Positions 1-6,353 of a DNA stretch of 10,038 nt are shown here, in pieces (within the stretch, counting starts at the first letter, position 1; every line of letters starts with the position of its first letter). This stretch comes from HRBIN29 sp034431815. Its GTDB lineage: Bacteria; Chloroflexota; Dehalococcoidia; Tepidiformales; Tepidiformaceae. Where the stretch lies: NCBI GenBank assembly GCA_034431815.1, contig DAOUCS010000016.1, forward strand, positions 1 through 10,038, given 5' to 3'. Under the pieces are notes generated by a model that saw nothing but the letters and a program-made list of their open reading frames with translations, was not told where the DNA came from and searched no databases. A program made the translations under genes and the position numbers.

Positions 1-458
1 CCCCGCGTCTCGACCACTCCCCCGACCGCAGCAGCCCCCGTCTCCCGGAGGGCGCGGACACTCGCAGCGATGAACTCCGGCGGCACGACCGTGTGCCCGT
101 CGAGCCGCTGGATGACCTCCCCGCCCGCCACCCGCAGAGCTTCGTTCAGGCCGCTGGCCGTCTTGCGTCCCGGGTTGTCGATAAGGCGGAGGGCGCGGAG
201 GGTCGAGGCGCGCGCGTGCTCGGCCACGATGGCCCGCGTCCCGTCGCTGCTCCCCCCGTCGGCGACGATGACCTCGATGAAGCCGTGGTCGTACGTTTGC
301 GCTTCGATGGCCTCCAAGCAGGCACCGATGGTGGCTTCCTCGTTGAGTACGGGGATGACGACCGAGACGAGCGGCCGTTCGGGCAAAGGGGGAAGCGAAG
401 CGAGCGCACCCTCCCGGGTGCGCTCGTTCGTTTCCTTCCTCCCGGCCCGAACCGGCAT
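1..458 (-). CDS. Family 2 glycosyltransferase, N-terminal part (cut by window edge)
   Basis: This is the first 152 codons of a GT-A fold, inverting family 2 glycosyltransferase; the C-terminus lies beyond the left edge. After a charged leader of about 27 residues, the protein shows the family's first strand VSVVIPVLNEE (residues 31-41). The nucleotide-binding motif EVIVADGGSSDGT follows at 62-74. NPGRKTASGLNEAL (95-108) and RLDGH (118-122), the place of the metal-binding DxD, come next. The pattern resembles ExoA-like enzymes that extend lipid-linked oligosaccharides on the cytoplasmic face of the membrane. No membrane segment is seen in the part present. The ATG at 458-456 shares one base with the stop of the upstream repeat-protein gene (TGATG), which indicates translational coupling. 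There is no good Shine-Dalgarno sequence. The leader codons contain a strong hairpin (401-426). Sugar donor and acceptor cannot be told from sequence. Confidence 0.9.
   Translation of the reverse strand, partial: MPVRAGRKETNERTREGALASLPPLPERPLVSVVIPVLNEEATIGACLEAIEAQTYDHGFIEVIVADGGSSDGTRAIVAEHARASTLRALRLIDNPGRKTASGLNEALRVAGGEVIQRLDGHTVVPPEFIAASVRALRETGAAAVGGVVETR
401..426. repeat. Perfect 11-bp inverted repeat with 4-nt loop
   Basis: Positions 401-411 are the exact reverse complement of 416-426, with the loop TCCC at 412-415. The stem extends by four more pairs (396-399 with 427-430) past one unpaired G at 400. It is GC-rich and would be stable in RNA of either strand. It lies in the first codons of the GT2 gene, about 30 nt downstream of the stop of the secreted repeat protein. 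No T-run follows on the leftward strand, only a mixed C/T stretch. It may be an attenuator or RNA stabiliser between the two genes, or a chance product of high GC; the sequence does not decide. Confidence 0.6.
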
Positions 459-2074
459 CAGTACGGGATCGCGTTGTACACACCTTCGGCGTCGCCGCCA
501 GGGAACTTGTCCGCCCCGACTTGGCCGATGACGATGACCGGCCGGTCGGCCGTGACCGTGGCGCCGCCGAAGAAGCAGGTCGGGTTCACGCCGCCGAAGC
601 CGTTGTCCGGGTTGTCCAGGTTCATGTAGAAGACCTTGCTTCCCGTTACCACGTGCGTCGACTGGTATGGGCCGATGGGACAGCCGGACGTCGGGTCGCC
701 GACAAAGCGGAGGGTCACGTTCGCCGAGCCCCCGTCGGGAACCTGAACCTGGATCCAGCTGTTGTACCCGAAGCTGGGCGGCGCACCGGGCTGGAAGCGG
801 CGGTAGATGATGGGAAGGCTCCAGGCGTTCGCCCCGCGGTCCACAGGCACGCCGTTGACCGCTGTGTAGATGGGCTCGTTCACCCGGTTCGTCGGCGAGA
901 CGAGCTTGCCGCGCACCACGACCACGGCGATGCGCGCCGAGGACGTCACACGGGCACTGCCGATGAACCCGAGGTCGACGTTCGGTCCGCTCGAGTACGT
1001 GGAGTGGAAGGAGACATTCTCCACGTTCGAGAGGGTGACGGTGCGCACCTGCGGCGCGCCGAGGCCGTCAGAGAGCCGACCGGAGTACTCGATGTTCACG
1101 TCGGCGGGCGTGCCGTCCAGGTTCATCACCCCAATGACCGAGTAGAACCCGCTGTTCGACTTCAGCGCGATGGGCACGATGACGTCCGTGCCCACGTCGT
1201 CGGTGGTGGATGCCGGTCCCTCGTCCACCAGGCCGTTGTACGACCCGAACAGCCGGTTCCCGTCGCTCCGGTAGAGGTCCACGATAGCCGTAACCCGGTT
1301 GTTCGGGGTCGGGTTCAGGACCTCGACCACTGCCGCCATCTGGTTGTTGTCGGTGCTGGTGGGGAAGCGGGTATAGCCAGGCTCACGCCCGAAGATGACC
1401 TGGCCAGCCACCGGAACGGGGTAGCCCGACGAGCAGCCGCTTCCACCGGGGCCGTTGTCGACGACCGGCGCGGGCGCCGGGCCGGGCGGCGTCGCACCGC
1501 CGATGCCCGGGATCCGGTAGTACGTGACCCGAATGCACGCGACCTGCGTGCCGACGTTCGCGACCGTGATCCGGCTGTTCCAGTGCGCCGTGAGCAGTTC
1601 GTTGAACACGATCGGCAAAGCCAACCGATGGCCACCCGTGCCGCCGGCGGTTGCGATCGAGTAGGACATGTTCGCCGTCGGGCGGAACCAATCGATGACC
1701 TCCGTCACACGCACGGCCGTGACGCGCTGGTCGGAGGAGACGACGCCCACGCCCCGGAAGCCCGGGAGGAGCCCCGAGTTGGCCGACTGCGAGAGGCGCA
1801 CCGTCCCTCCGGGCGGGACGTTGGTCCGTACCTCGCTCGCCCCGGGGATCTGGAGACCCCCCGACGTGTACAGGTCCATCGCGATCGTCGCGGGGGAGCT
1901 CCCGACGTTCTGCACGTGGACGCTCGTGTACTCGCTGCCCGAAGGGAGCCCGGTGAGCGCGATCGTGGGCGTCGGATGCTCCCGCCCGAGGAAGAGCGCT
2001 GCCAGCGCGCCCACGGCCGCCGCACGCAGCGCCCACGCGATGACTCGCCGACTGTCGATGCTCATGGCTCGCAT
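458..2074 (-). CDS. Secreted or surface protein of four beta-sandwich-like repeats
   Basis: This 538-aa protein has a basic N-terminus and one hydrophobic segment (about residues 11-29), then a wholly extracellular-looking, Ser/Thr/Val/Gly-rich body. I see no lipobox and no LPxTG-like sorting tail. The body is four diverged modules starting near residues 51, 167, 311 and 438. Each opens with a strand pair such as SVHVQNVGSSPATIAMDLY or SWIQVQVPDGGSANVTLRF, continues with a G-x-A-x-V-T-S/A segment (for example GSARVTSSARIAVVV at 372-386), and ends near a Y-x-A motif (YTAVNG, YNAIPY). Modules are joined by linkers of type LPI(V/I). Such repeats recur in exported proteins of Chloroflexota as I recall them; no enzyme motif is visible. 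The start at ATG 2074 was chosen because GGAGG lies 7 nt upstream; ATGs at 2104 and 2065 are alternatives. It sits between two glycosyltransferase genes, so it may be a surface partner, acceptor or scaffold of the glycan. Function unknown. Confidence 0.85.
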   Translation of the reverse strand: MRAMSIDSRRVIAWALRAAAVGALAALFLGREHPTPTIALTGLPSGSEYTSVHVQNVGSSPATIAMDLYTSGGLQIPGASEVRTNVPPGGTVRLSQSANSGLLPGFRGVGVVSSDQRVTAVRVTEVIDWFRPTANMSYSIATAGGTGGHRLALPIVFNELLTAHWNSRITVANVGTQVACIRVTYYRIPGIGGATPPGPAPAPVVDNGPGGSGCSSGYPVPVAGQVIFGREPGYTRFPTSTDNNQMAAVVEVLNPTPNNRVTAIVDLYRSDGNRLFGSYNGLVDEGPASTTDDVGTDVIVPIALKSNSGFYSVIGVMNLDGTPADVNIEYSGRLSDGLGAPQVRTVTLSNVENVSFHSTYSSGPNVDLGFIGSARVTSSARIAVVVVRGKLVSPTNRVNEPIYTAVNGVPVDRGANAWSLPIIYRRFQPGAPPSFGYNSWIQVQVPDGGSANVTLRFVGDPTSGCPIGPYQSTHVVTGSKVFYMNLDNPDNGFGGVNPTCFFGGATVTADRPVIVIGQVGADKFPGGDAEGVYNAIPY

Positions 2075-2081
2075 CCTAGTT

Positions 2082-2086
2082 CCTCC
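2082..2086 (-). promoter_or_regulatory. Ribosome binding site that sets the repeat-protein start
   Basis: On the leftward strand GGAGG is followed by 7 nt and then the ATG at 2074. This is the clearest Shine-Dalgarno in the leftward operon. It favours 2074 over the ATG at 2104, which overlaps the end of the preceding GT4 gene, and over the ATG at 2065, where the spacing would be 16 nt. A strong independent site suggests that the exported protein is translated partly independently of its neighbours. Confidence 0.7.
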
Positions 2087-2096
2087 CAGTCCACGG

Positions 2097-3245
2097 TCAA
2101 TCATGGGGTTCCCCCAATCCCAGCAGCGACGTGTAAAGCTTCTGTAATTTCGTCGCCTCGCCTTCCCACGAGAAGCGCGTTCGGGCCGCTTCGAATCCGC
2201 GCCGGCCCATGGCCGCCGCCTCCTCGGGATGCTCCAGGAGGTAGCAGATCGCCTCGGCGTGAGCCGCGGGGTCCATCGCCGGAACGACGAGCCCGCAGCC
2301 GACCTCCCGGATGACGCGGGACTGAGTCGGAAGGTCCGATGCCACGATCGGCAGCCCCGCAGCCATGTACTCCACCAGCTTGTTCGGCCAGGCGAGCAGG
2401 TTGTTCCGCGCCCCCGGGTCCCGCGGAAGCCAGCCGACGGCGGCGTTCTCCAGGTGCGAGGGCACCTCGGGGTACGGCACCGTGCCCAGGAACCGTACGC
2501 CGACCGCCTCCCACTCGGCTCGCCGCCGGTTCCGCTCCGCTGCCGGGAGACCCCACCATTCCACCGGCCCCAACATGTGAAATCGGGCGGCAGGATACCG
2601 GGCAGCGACGACAGCCGCTGTCGCATAAAGCATGCCTAGCCCGCGTTCAGCGTTCATCAATCCAGAATGAATGACGACCGGCGGCCGGCCCTCGAACGCC
2701 GGCTCGCGCCGGCGCGCCTCGGGCAGGTTCCGCACCACCACGGTGCGCGGCTGAGCGGCGGCGAAGCGCTCGGCCATCTCCTCGGTCACGGCCACGACGG
2801 CATCGAGCCGGCGCACTGCCCAGCGTTCGACCGCCGCTGCGAGGCGCGCCACCGGCCTCCGCAGTGGCGAGGGAATCCAGTGCTTGTTCTCGATGTCCTC
2901 CCGCAGATACTCGTGCGAGTCGTAGACGACCGGCCGGCGCGCGAGCCCCCGCAGGAGCACGCCCCAGGGCAGCAGCTCCGGGTCGTGGAGGTGGTAGAGG
3001 TCGGCGCGGAGCCGGAGGGCCTTCCAGAGGAGCACCGGCCAGCGGAACGGACGGCCGGCGCGCCCGCCCCAGGGGGGGAGCGGCTCGAGGCGCACCCCTT
3101 CCCGTTCGCCCCGGGGAGCACCGGGTGCGAGGAGCGTGACGCGGAAGCCCGCGGCAGCCATGCTCCTCGCTTCGCGGTAGAACACGCGCGTGTCGAACGG
3201 GGGGTGTACCGAGGTGAGGACAGCGACATGCGGGCGGTCAGGCAC
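2097..3245 (-). CDS. Family 4 glycosyltransferase (GT-B fold)
   Basis: This 382-aa protein is a complete retaining GT4 enzyme, expected to use a nucleotide sugar to extend a lipid-linked oligosaccharide at the inner face of the membrane. The N-terminal domain has HVAVLTSVHPPFDTRVFYREA (6-26), typical of WbuB/WcaI-like enzymes. HLHDPELLP follows at 85-93 and VVYDSHEY at 106-113. The C-terminal Rossmann domain starts near 189 with VVIHSGLMNAERGL. It contains the donor-binding block NKLVEYMAAGLPIVASD (288-304), including the conserved glutamate, and ends with GCGLVVP and a C-terminal helix ending RFSWEGEATKLQKLY. Length is normal for the family. The GTG start at 3245 overlaps the preceding polymerase/ligase gene by 8 nt and has GGAGG 6 nt upstream. 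The gene stops 22 nt before the repeat-protein gene. Sugar specificity is unknown. Confidence 0.93.
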   Translation of the reverse strand: MPDRPHVAVLTSVHPPFDTRVFYREARSMAAAGFRVTLLAPGAPRGEREGVRLEPLPPWGGRAGRPFRWPVLLWKALRLRADLYHLHDPELLPWGVLLRGLARRPVVYDSHEYLREDIENKHWIPSPLRRPVARLAAAVERWAVRRLDAVVAVTEEMAERFAAAQPRTVVVRNLPEARRREPAFEGRPPVVIHSGLMNAERGLGMLYATAAVVAARYPAARFHMLGPVEWWGLPAAERNRRRAEWEAVGVRFLGTVPYPEVPSHLENAAVGWLPRDPGARNNLLAWPNKLVEYMAAGLPIVASDLPTQSRVIREVGCGLVVPAMDPAAHAEAICYLLEHPEEAAAMGRRGFEAARTRFSWEGEATKLQKLYTSLLGLGEPHD

Positions 3246-5472
3246 GGGAAACCTCCGCCAGCTGGACGAAACGAGCAGCTCCCGGCTTGAATGGGGCCGA
3301 GGCGAAGCCCGCCGCCGCCCCGGTCCACGCCCAGACGATGGCCATGAGCTGGAAGTGGTAGAAGCTGCCCGCCGCCACGTTGAAGACAGCCAGCAGGACG
3401 AAGGAGGCCGCCAGCGCGAGCCCGGCGGCGCGCTCCCAAGCCGAACCTGACCGCCGGTACGCCCGCCAGCCGGCAGCCGCGCCGGCGAGCAGCAAAGCGA
3501 GATAGGCCGCCGTCCCTGCCAGCCCGTACCGGTCGAGGAAGAGGGCGTACTCGTTGTCGACCGCGCCGAGCTGGATATCCTTCCGGGGGCCGACGCCCAG
3601 GAGCGGGGAGTCGGCGAACGTCGGAAGGTCCTCCGGGTTGAGGCGGGCGGGGTCGACGTCGGACGCGGTAGGGAAGGCGAGGGGAAGCGGCCCCTCGTTC
3701 AGGGTCGCCCCGTCGACGAGCACGTCGAGCGGCCCGCCGCCGCTCCCGCGGAGGATGATCTGCAGCGTCGTCATGCGCACCGAGCCCGTCTCGAAGGTGA
3801 GCCTGACATGGTGCCAGGCACCGTCGGCAGGGATCTCCGCCTCGCGGGTGACGAACGGGTCGCGGCGGGTGCCGTCGGCGAAACCGGCCGCCAGGTAGAG
3901 CTGCAGAGGCTGCGGCCGGTCCGCCGCCGCCTTCGCCCAGATGCCCACGGTGTAGGGCCGGCGGAGGGCGAACTCGAACACAACGTTCTGGTAGACCAGC
4001 CCGCCCGAGGGGACGACGAAGTGGCCGGCCCGCGAGCCGTAGCGGCCTCCGGGCGCTCGCGCGGCCTTCGCGCCCTGGATCGCGACCCAGCCGTCGGGGC
4101 TCGCCCCGCCGCCCTCGAAGCTCGGGTTGACGACCATGTTGGGGACGGTGCCAAGCGTGTACCAGGGGCCCTCGGGGTCGCCGGGGTCTTCGAGCCGGGC
4201 GGCGACGGTAAATCCCCCGGAGGCGACGTAGGCAGCGTACGGCTCGCCCGTCAGGGGGTCGACCGGCAGCGCTTCCAGGTACCGCGGCACCAGCACCTCG
4301 GCGAGCGGCTCGCCCACGGGCCAGCGGCCGCGGTCGCAGTAGGAGCGGAGGATGGCCCGGGCGACGGCCTCCACGTCCGCCTTCCGCCGGGCGTCGCGCT
4401 CCCGCGCCGCAGGCTCAGCAGGCGATTCCGCCGGCGCGGGCTCGTGGCCGCGCGCCGGAGGAACGCCGGGGATTTCGCCCGTTTCGCAGAACGAGGGACC
4501 GCGCTCGAAGAAGCCGGCGAAGATGGCGCGCCAGCGAGAGACGCGGATGCCGAACGACGACCCTTCCGTGAGTTCCCGCGGGGCGAAGCGGGCGTGGTAG
4601 CTGCCGAAGTCGGGCGGCACGAGTTCGACGAAGGCGATCGACGCTGCCCCCGCAGCCAGCACGACCGCTGCCGCGGACACGTAGGCCGCCTGCCTTCCGC
4701 GGGTGAGAACGAGGGCAGCGAACCCGAGGCCGAGTGCCCCGAGGGTCGCGAAGGTGGCCGTCCGCGACTGCGAAAGCACCAGGCCGAGAACCGCCGCCGC
4801 CGCCCCGGCGTACGCCAGCCATACCCACCGCCCGTTCGCCGTCCGCAGGGCGATCGCCGCCAGGCAGAGGGCGAGGAAGAGGCCGCTGGCCAGGCCGAAG
4901 TAGTTCGCGTTGCCGATCGTCCCGACGGCACGGCCGGTCCGGTCGAGCGCGACGAGGTGATGCTGCGGCGTCCAGATGGCCGTGACCGCCTCATTGAAGC
5001 CATCCGGCTCGAGGTACTGGACAAGGGCGAAGGCTCCTCCCCCCATGGCAGCGGCAGCGGCGAAGGCGAGGAGGCCACGCGCCGCGCCCGGCCACCCCGC
5101 CGCGGCGAGGCCGAGACGGTAGACGAGCCAGTATTCGGCCACGCGCGCCACTTCGAAGGGATCGCGAAGGGAGAACGAAACGCCCGGCACGCGGAGGGGG
5201 GCGTAGACCAGCGTCACGGCGAAGCAGAGGCCCAGCGCCGCGAAGGCGCCGTCGACGAAGGTGAGACGCCGCGCTTCGGGGTTGCGCCAGTGATGCCAGG
5301 CGAGCGAGGGGAGAAGGAGGGCCAGCAGGACCTGCTCCGCGCGGATCGCCGGCAGCCCCGCGGGCATGCCGATGTTGGCGGAGAGCACCGCAGCCACCAG
5401 CACGGCGAAGAACGCCACCCCCCGGACACGCGCGTCGCCGAAGCCGAGGACCCTCCGCAGCCGGCCGATCAT
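3238..5472 (-). CDS. Wzy/WaaL-type O-antigen polymerase/ligase with pseudopilin-G-like and CBM4/9-like domains in its loop
   Basis: This 744-aa membrane protein is well above the 400-500 aa usual for the family. It has about nine N-terminal membrane helices (between residues 17 and 284) and about three at the C-terminus (648-668, 681-703, 705-726). Family hallmarks are GTIGNANYFGLASG (184-197), LSQSRTATFATL (233-244), GIRVSRWRAIFAGFFERGP (308-326) and DSPLLGVGP (621-629). DNEYALFLDRYGLAG (639-653) follows, where many ligases carry His-Asn and this protein has Asp-Asn, as in many Wzy polymerases. Between FERGP and DSPLLGVG, which normally lie close together, about 295 extra residues are inserted: a Pro/Ala/Glu-rich linker, a pseudopilin-G-like segment (358-430) and a CBM4/9-like domain (443-595). 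It should polymerise or transfer undecaprenyl-linked glycans outside the cytoplasmic membrane, with the insert facing outward. The ATG at 5472 overlaps the upstream GT stop by 4 nt (ATGA). Polymerase versus ligase is unresolved. Confidence 0.88.
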   Translation of the reverse strand: MIGRLRRVLGFGDARVRGVAFFAVLVAAVLSANIGMPAGLPAIRAEQVLLALLLPSLAWHHWRNPEARRLTFVDGAFAALGLCFAVTLVYAPLRVPGVSFSLRDPFEVARVAEYWLVYRLGLAAAGWPGAARGLLAFAAAAAMGGGAFALVQYLEPDGFNEAVTAIWTPQHHLVALDRTGRAVGTIGNANYFGLASGLFLALCLAAIALRTANGRWVWLAYAGAAAAVLGLVLSQSRTATFATLGALGLGFAALVLTRGRQAAYVSAAAVVLAAGAASIAFVELVPPDFGSYHARFAPRELTEGSSFGIRVSRWRAIFAGFFERGPSFCETGEIPGVPPARGHEPAPAESPAEPAARERDARRKADVEAVARAILRSYCDRGRWPVGEPLAEVLVPRYLEALPVDPLTGEPYAAYVASGGFTVAARLEDPGDPEGPWYTLGTVPNMVVNPSFEGGGASPDGWVAIQGAKAARAPGGRYGSRAGHFVVPSGGLVYQNVVFEFALRRPYTVGIWAKAAADRPQPLQLYLAAGFADGTRRDPFVTREAEIPADGAWHHVRLTFETGSVRMTTLQIILRGSGGGPLDVLVDGATLNEGPLPLAFPTASDVDPARLNPEDLPTFADSPLLGVGPRKDIQLGAVDNEYALFLDRYGLAGTAAYLALLLAGAAAGWRAYRRSGSAWERAAGLALAASFVLLAVFNVAAGSFYHFQLMAIVWAWTGAAAGFASAPFKPGAARFVQLAEVSRA
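3688..4146 (-). other. CBM4/9-like carbohydrate-binding domain inside the polymerase/ligase
   Basis: Residues 443-595 of the 744-aa protein read as a family 4/9 carbohydrate-binding jelly roll. It begins NMVVNPSFEGG with a following GW. A central YTVGIWAKA strand (507-515) comes next, then GAWHHVRLTFETG (551-563), TTLQIILRG (568-576) and the closing LDVLVDGATLNEG (582-594). These correspond to the usual N-x-x-F-E-x-G start, the Y-x-V-S-x-W-x-K-A strand, the W-x-x-V-x-x-T-F strand and the V-D-D-x-x-L-x-E-G end. Its topology places it outside the membrane, where it could hold the growing or acceptor glycan. Jelly rolls of this type can also be purely structural, so sugar binding is inferred. 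Confidence 0.75.
4183..4401 (-). other. Pseudopilin-G-like (T2SS G / type IV pilin globular) segment inside the polymerase/ligase
   Basis: Residues 358-430 match the pattern of the soluble part of GspG-type pseudopilins. An amphipathic helix start ARRKADVEAVARAIL (361-375) leads to a D-R-G-R-W-P turn where pilins have D-N-G-x-Y-P. LVPRYLEALPVDPLTGEPY (394-412) resembles the L-V-P-K-Y-L-x-x-L-P-x-D-P-x-x-x-x-P-Y signature, and GGFTVAARLEDP (419-430) follows. The N-terminal prepilin cleavage site and hydrophobic GFTLIE helix are absent, so this cannot be assembled like a normal pilin. Cys329 and Cys379 are the only cysteines of the external insert and could form a disulfide. Confidence 0.7.
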
Positions 5473-6353
5473 CCCGCGAGGCTCCGCAACCGTTCGGCTG
5501 CGGCAGGGACGACCACCTCTGCCCGGTACCGCGCCGCCGCGGCCACCCCACGTTCGTTCAGCCCGCGCGCCTCGGCCCGGAGCCGCGCGATCGCCGCCGC
5601 AGCCTCCGCCGGCCCGGAGACACGCACGACGCCCGGGAGCGGATACGTCCACACGACGTACCGCCCGAAGCTCAGCGCCTCGACGACCGAGTGGGAGAGC
5701 CCGTCGTGGTGGGTCAGGCGAAGGAGCACGCTGGTGCGATGGTAGACATCGGCCATGGTGCGGACGAACCCAAGCGCCTCGGCGTTGGGAAGCGGTACCG
5801 GCGGCACGAACCCGCCTGCGATGAGGAAGGGGACGTCCGGCAGGGCGCGGATAACCGCAAGGGTGCCCTCGACGTCGTACGCCCCCCCGGGCCGCTCCGG
5901 CAGGTAGACGAGCACGCGGAACGCCTCGGGCAAGGGCACGGGTTCGCCCCAGGCGATCGGCACGGGGAGCGGCCGCTCCTCGGCCGCGATGCCCAAGGCC
6001 CCCAGCTCCTCGGCGAGCCAGGGGGCATCGGCCCAGTGCACCGCCCGTTCGGCGACGCGCCGCGACAGCCGTCCAGCCTCGAAATCCCGGCGAGCCCAGA
6101 GCACGTCGCTCCCCACCCAATGGAGCACGAGCCGCTTCCGCAGCCGCAGCAGGAGGTCGGCCGGCGCGCCGCGGGCTGCGCGGCTGCCGATCGCGTACAC
6201 CAGGTCGGACCGCAGAAGCTCGCCCACGACCCAGGGCCCCCGGCAGGGCTCGACCGCGGGCGAGGGGAGGTACCGGGCGTCGATGCCGGCATCCCGGAGC
6301 GACGCCGCCACGCGCTCCCCGAAGAACGGCAGCCCGATCACCGCCAGGCGCAT
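5469..6353 (-). CDS. Short GT4-like glycosyltransferase
   Basis: This 294-aa protein has a GT-B look but is about 80-100 residues shorter than a usual GT4 enzyme. The reduced N-terminal domain shows MRLAVIGLPFFGERVAASLRD-like start residues, SDLVYAIGS (49-57) and LVLHWVGSDVL (75-85). The C-terminal domain contains FRVLVYLPERPG (145-156) and LRLTHHDGLSHSVVEALSFG (211-230), the counterpart of the family's D-G-x-x-x-x-x-x-E-A-x-x-x-G donor-site block. YVVWTYPLPGV follows. It probably adds one sugar to the lipid-linked unit in the cytoplasm. The ATG at 6353 shares one base with the flippase stop (TGATG), and the gene's own stop overlaps the polymerase/ligase start (ATGA), so it is translationally coupled on both sides. 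No strong Shine-Dalgarno is seen. Family assignment is good; substrate is unknown. Confidence 0.82.
   Translation of the reverse strand: MRLAVIGLPFFGERVAASLRDAGIDARYLPSPAVEPCRGPWVVGELLRSDLVYAIGSRAARGAPADLLLRLRKRLVLHWVGSDVLWARRDFEAGRLSRRVAERAVHWADAPWLAEELGALGIAAEERPLPVPIAWGEPVPLPEAFRVLVYLPERPGGAYDVEGTLAVIRALPDVPFLIAGGFVPPVPLPNAEALGFVRTMADVYHRTSVLLRLTHHDGLSHSVVEALSFGRYVVWTYPLPGVVRVSGPAEAAAAIARLRAEARGLNERGVAAAARYRAEVVVPAAAERLRSLAG

Noticed and set aside
401..426. Intrinsic terminator on the leftward strand
   Set aside because: The hairpin is strong but no T-run follows it and the GT2 frame is open and start-coupled across it, so I report it as an inverted repeat rather than a terminator.
521..2314. 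Long rightward open frame (597 codons) opposite the repeat-protein gene
   Set aside because: Asp/Arg/Val-rich antisense shadow of a GC-rich gene with no recognisable domain; the opposite strand has a coherent protein with repeats and a signal segment.
2075..2626. In-frame upstream extension of the repeat-protein reading frame (Arg/Ser/Trp-rich, about 180 residues)
   Set aside because: It lies over the C-terminal domain of the well-supported GT4 gene in another frame, has a composition typical of GC-rich shadow frames, and the ATG at 2074 has a proper Shine-Dalgarno.
3808..5745. Long rightward open frame (645 codons) opposite the polymerase/ligase gene
   Set aside because: Same type of antisense shadow: highly charged, no motif, and the opposite strand encodes a clear multi-helix membrane protein.
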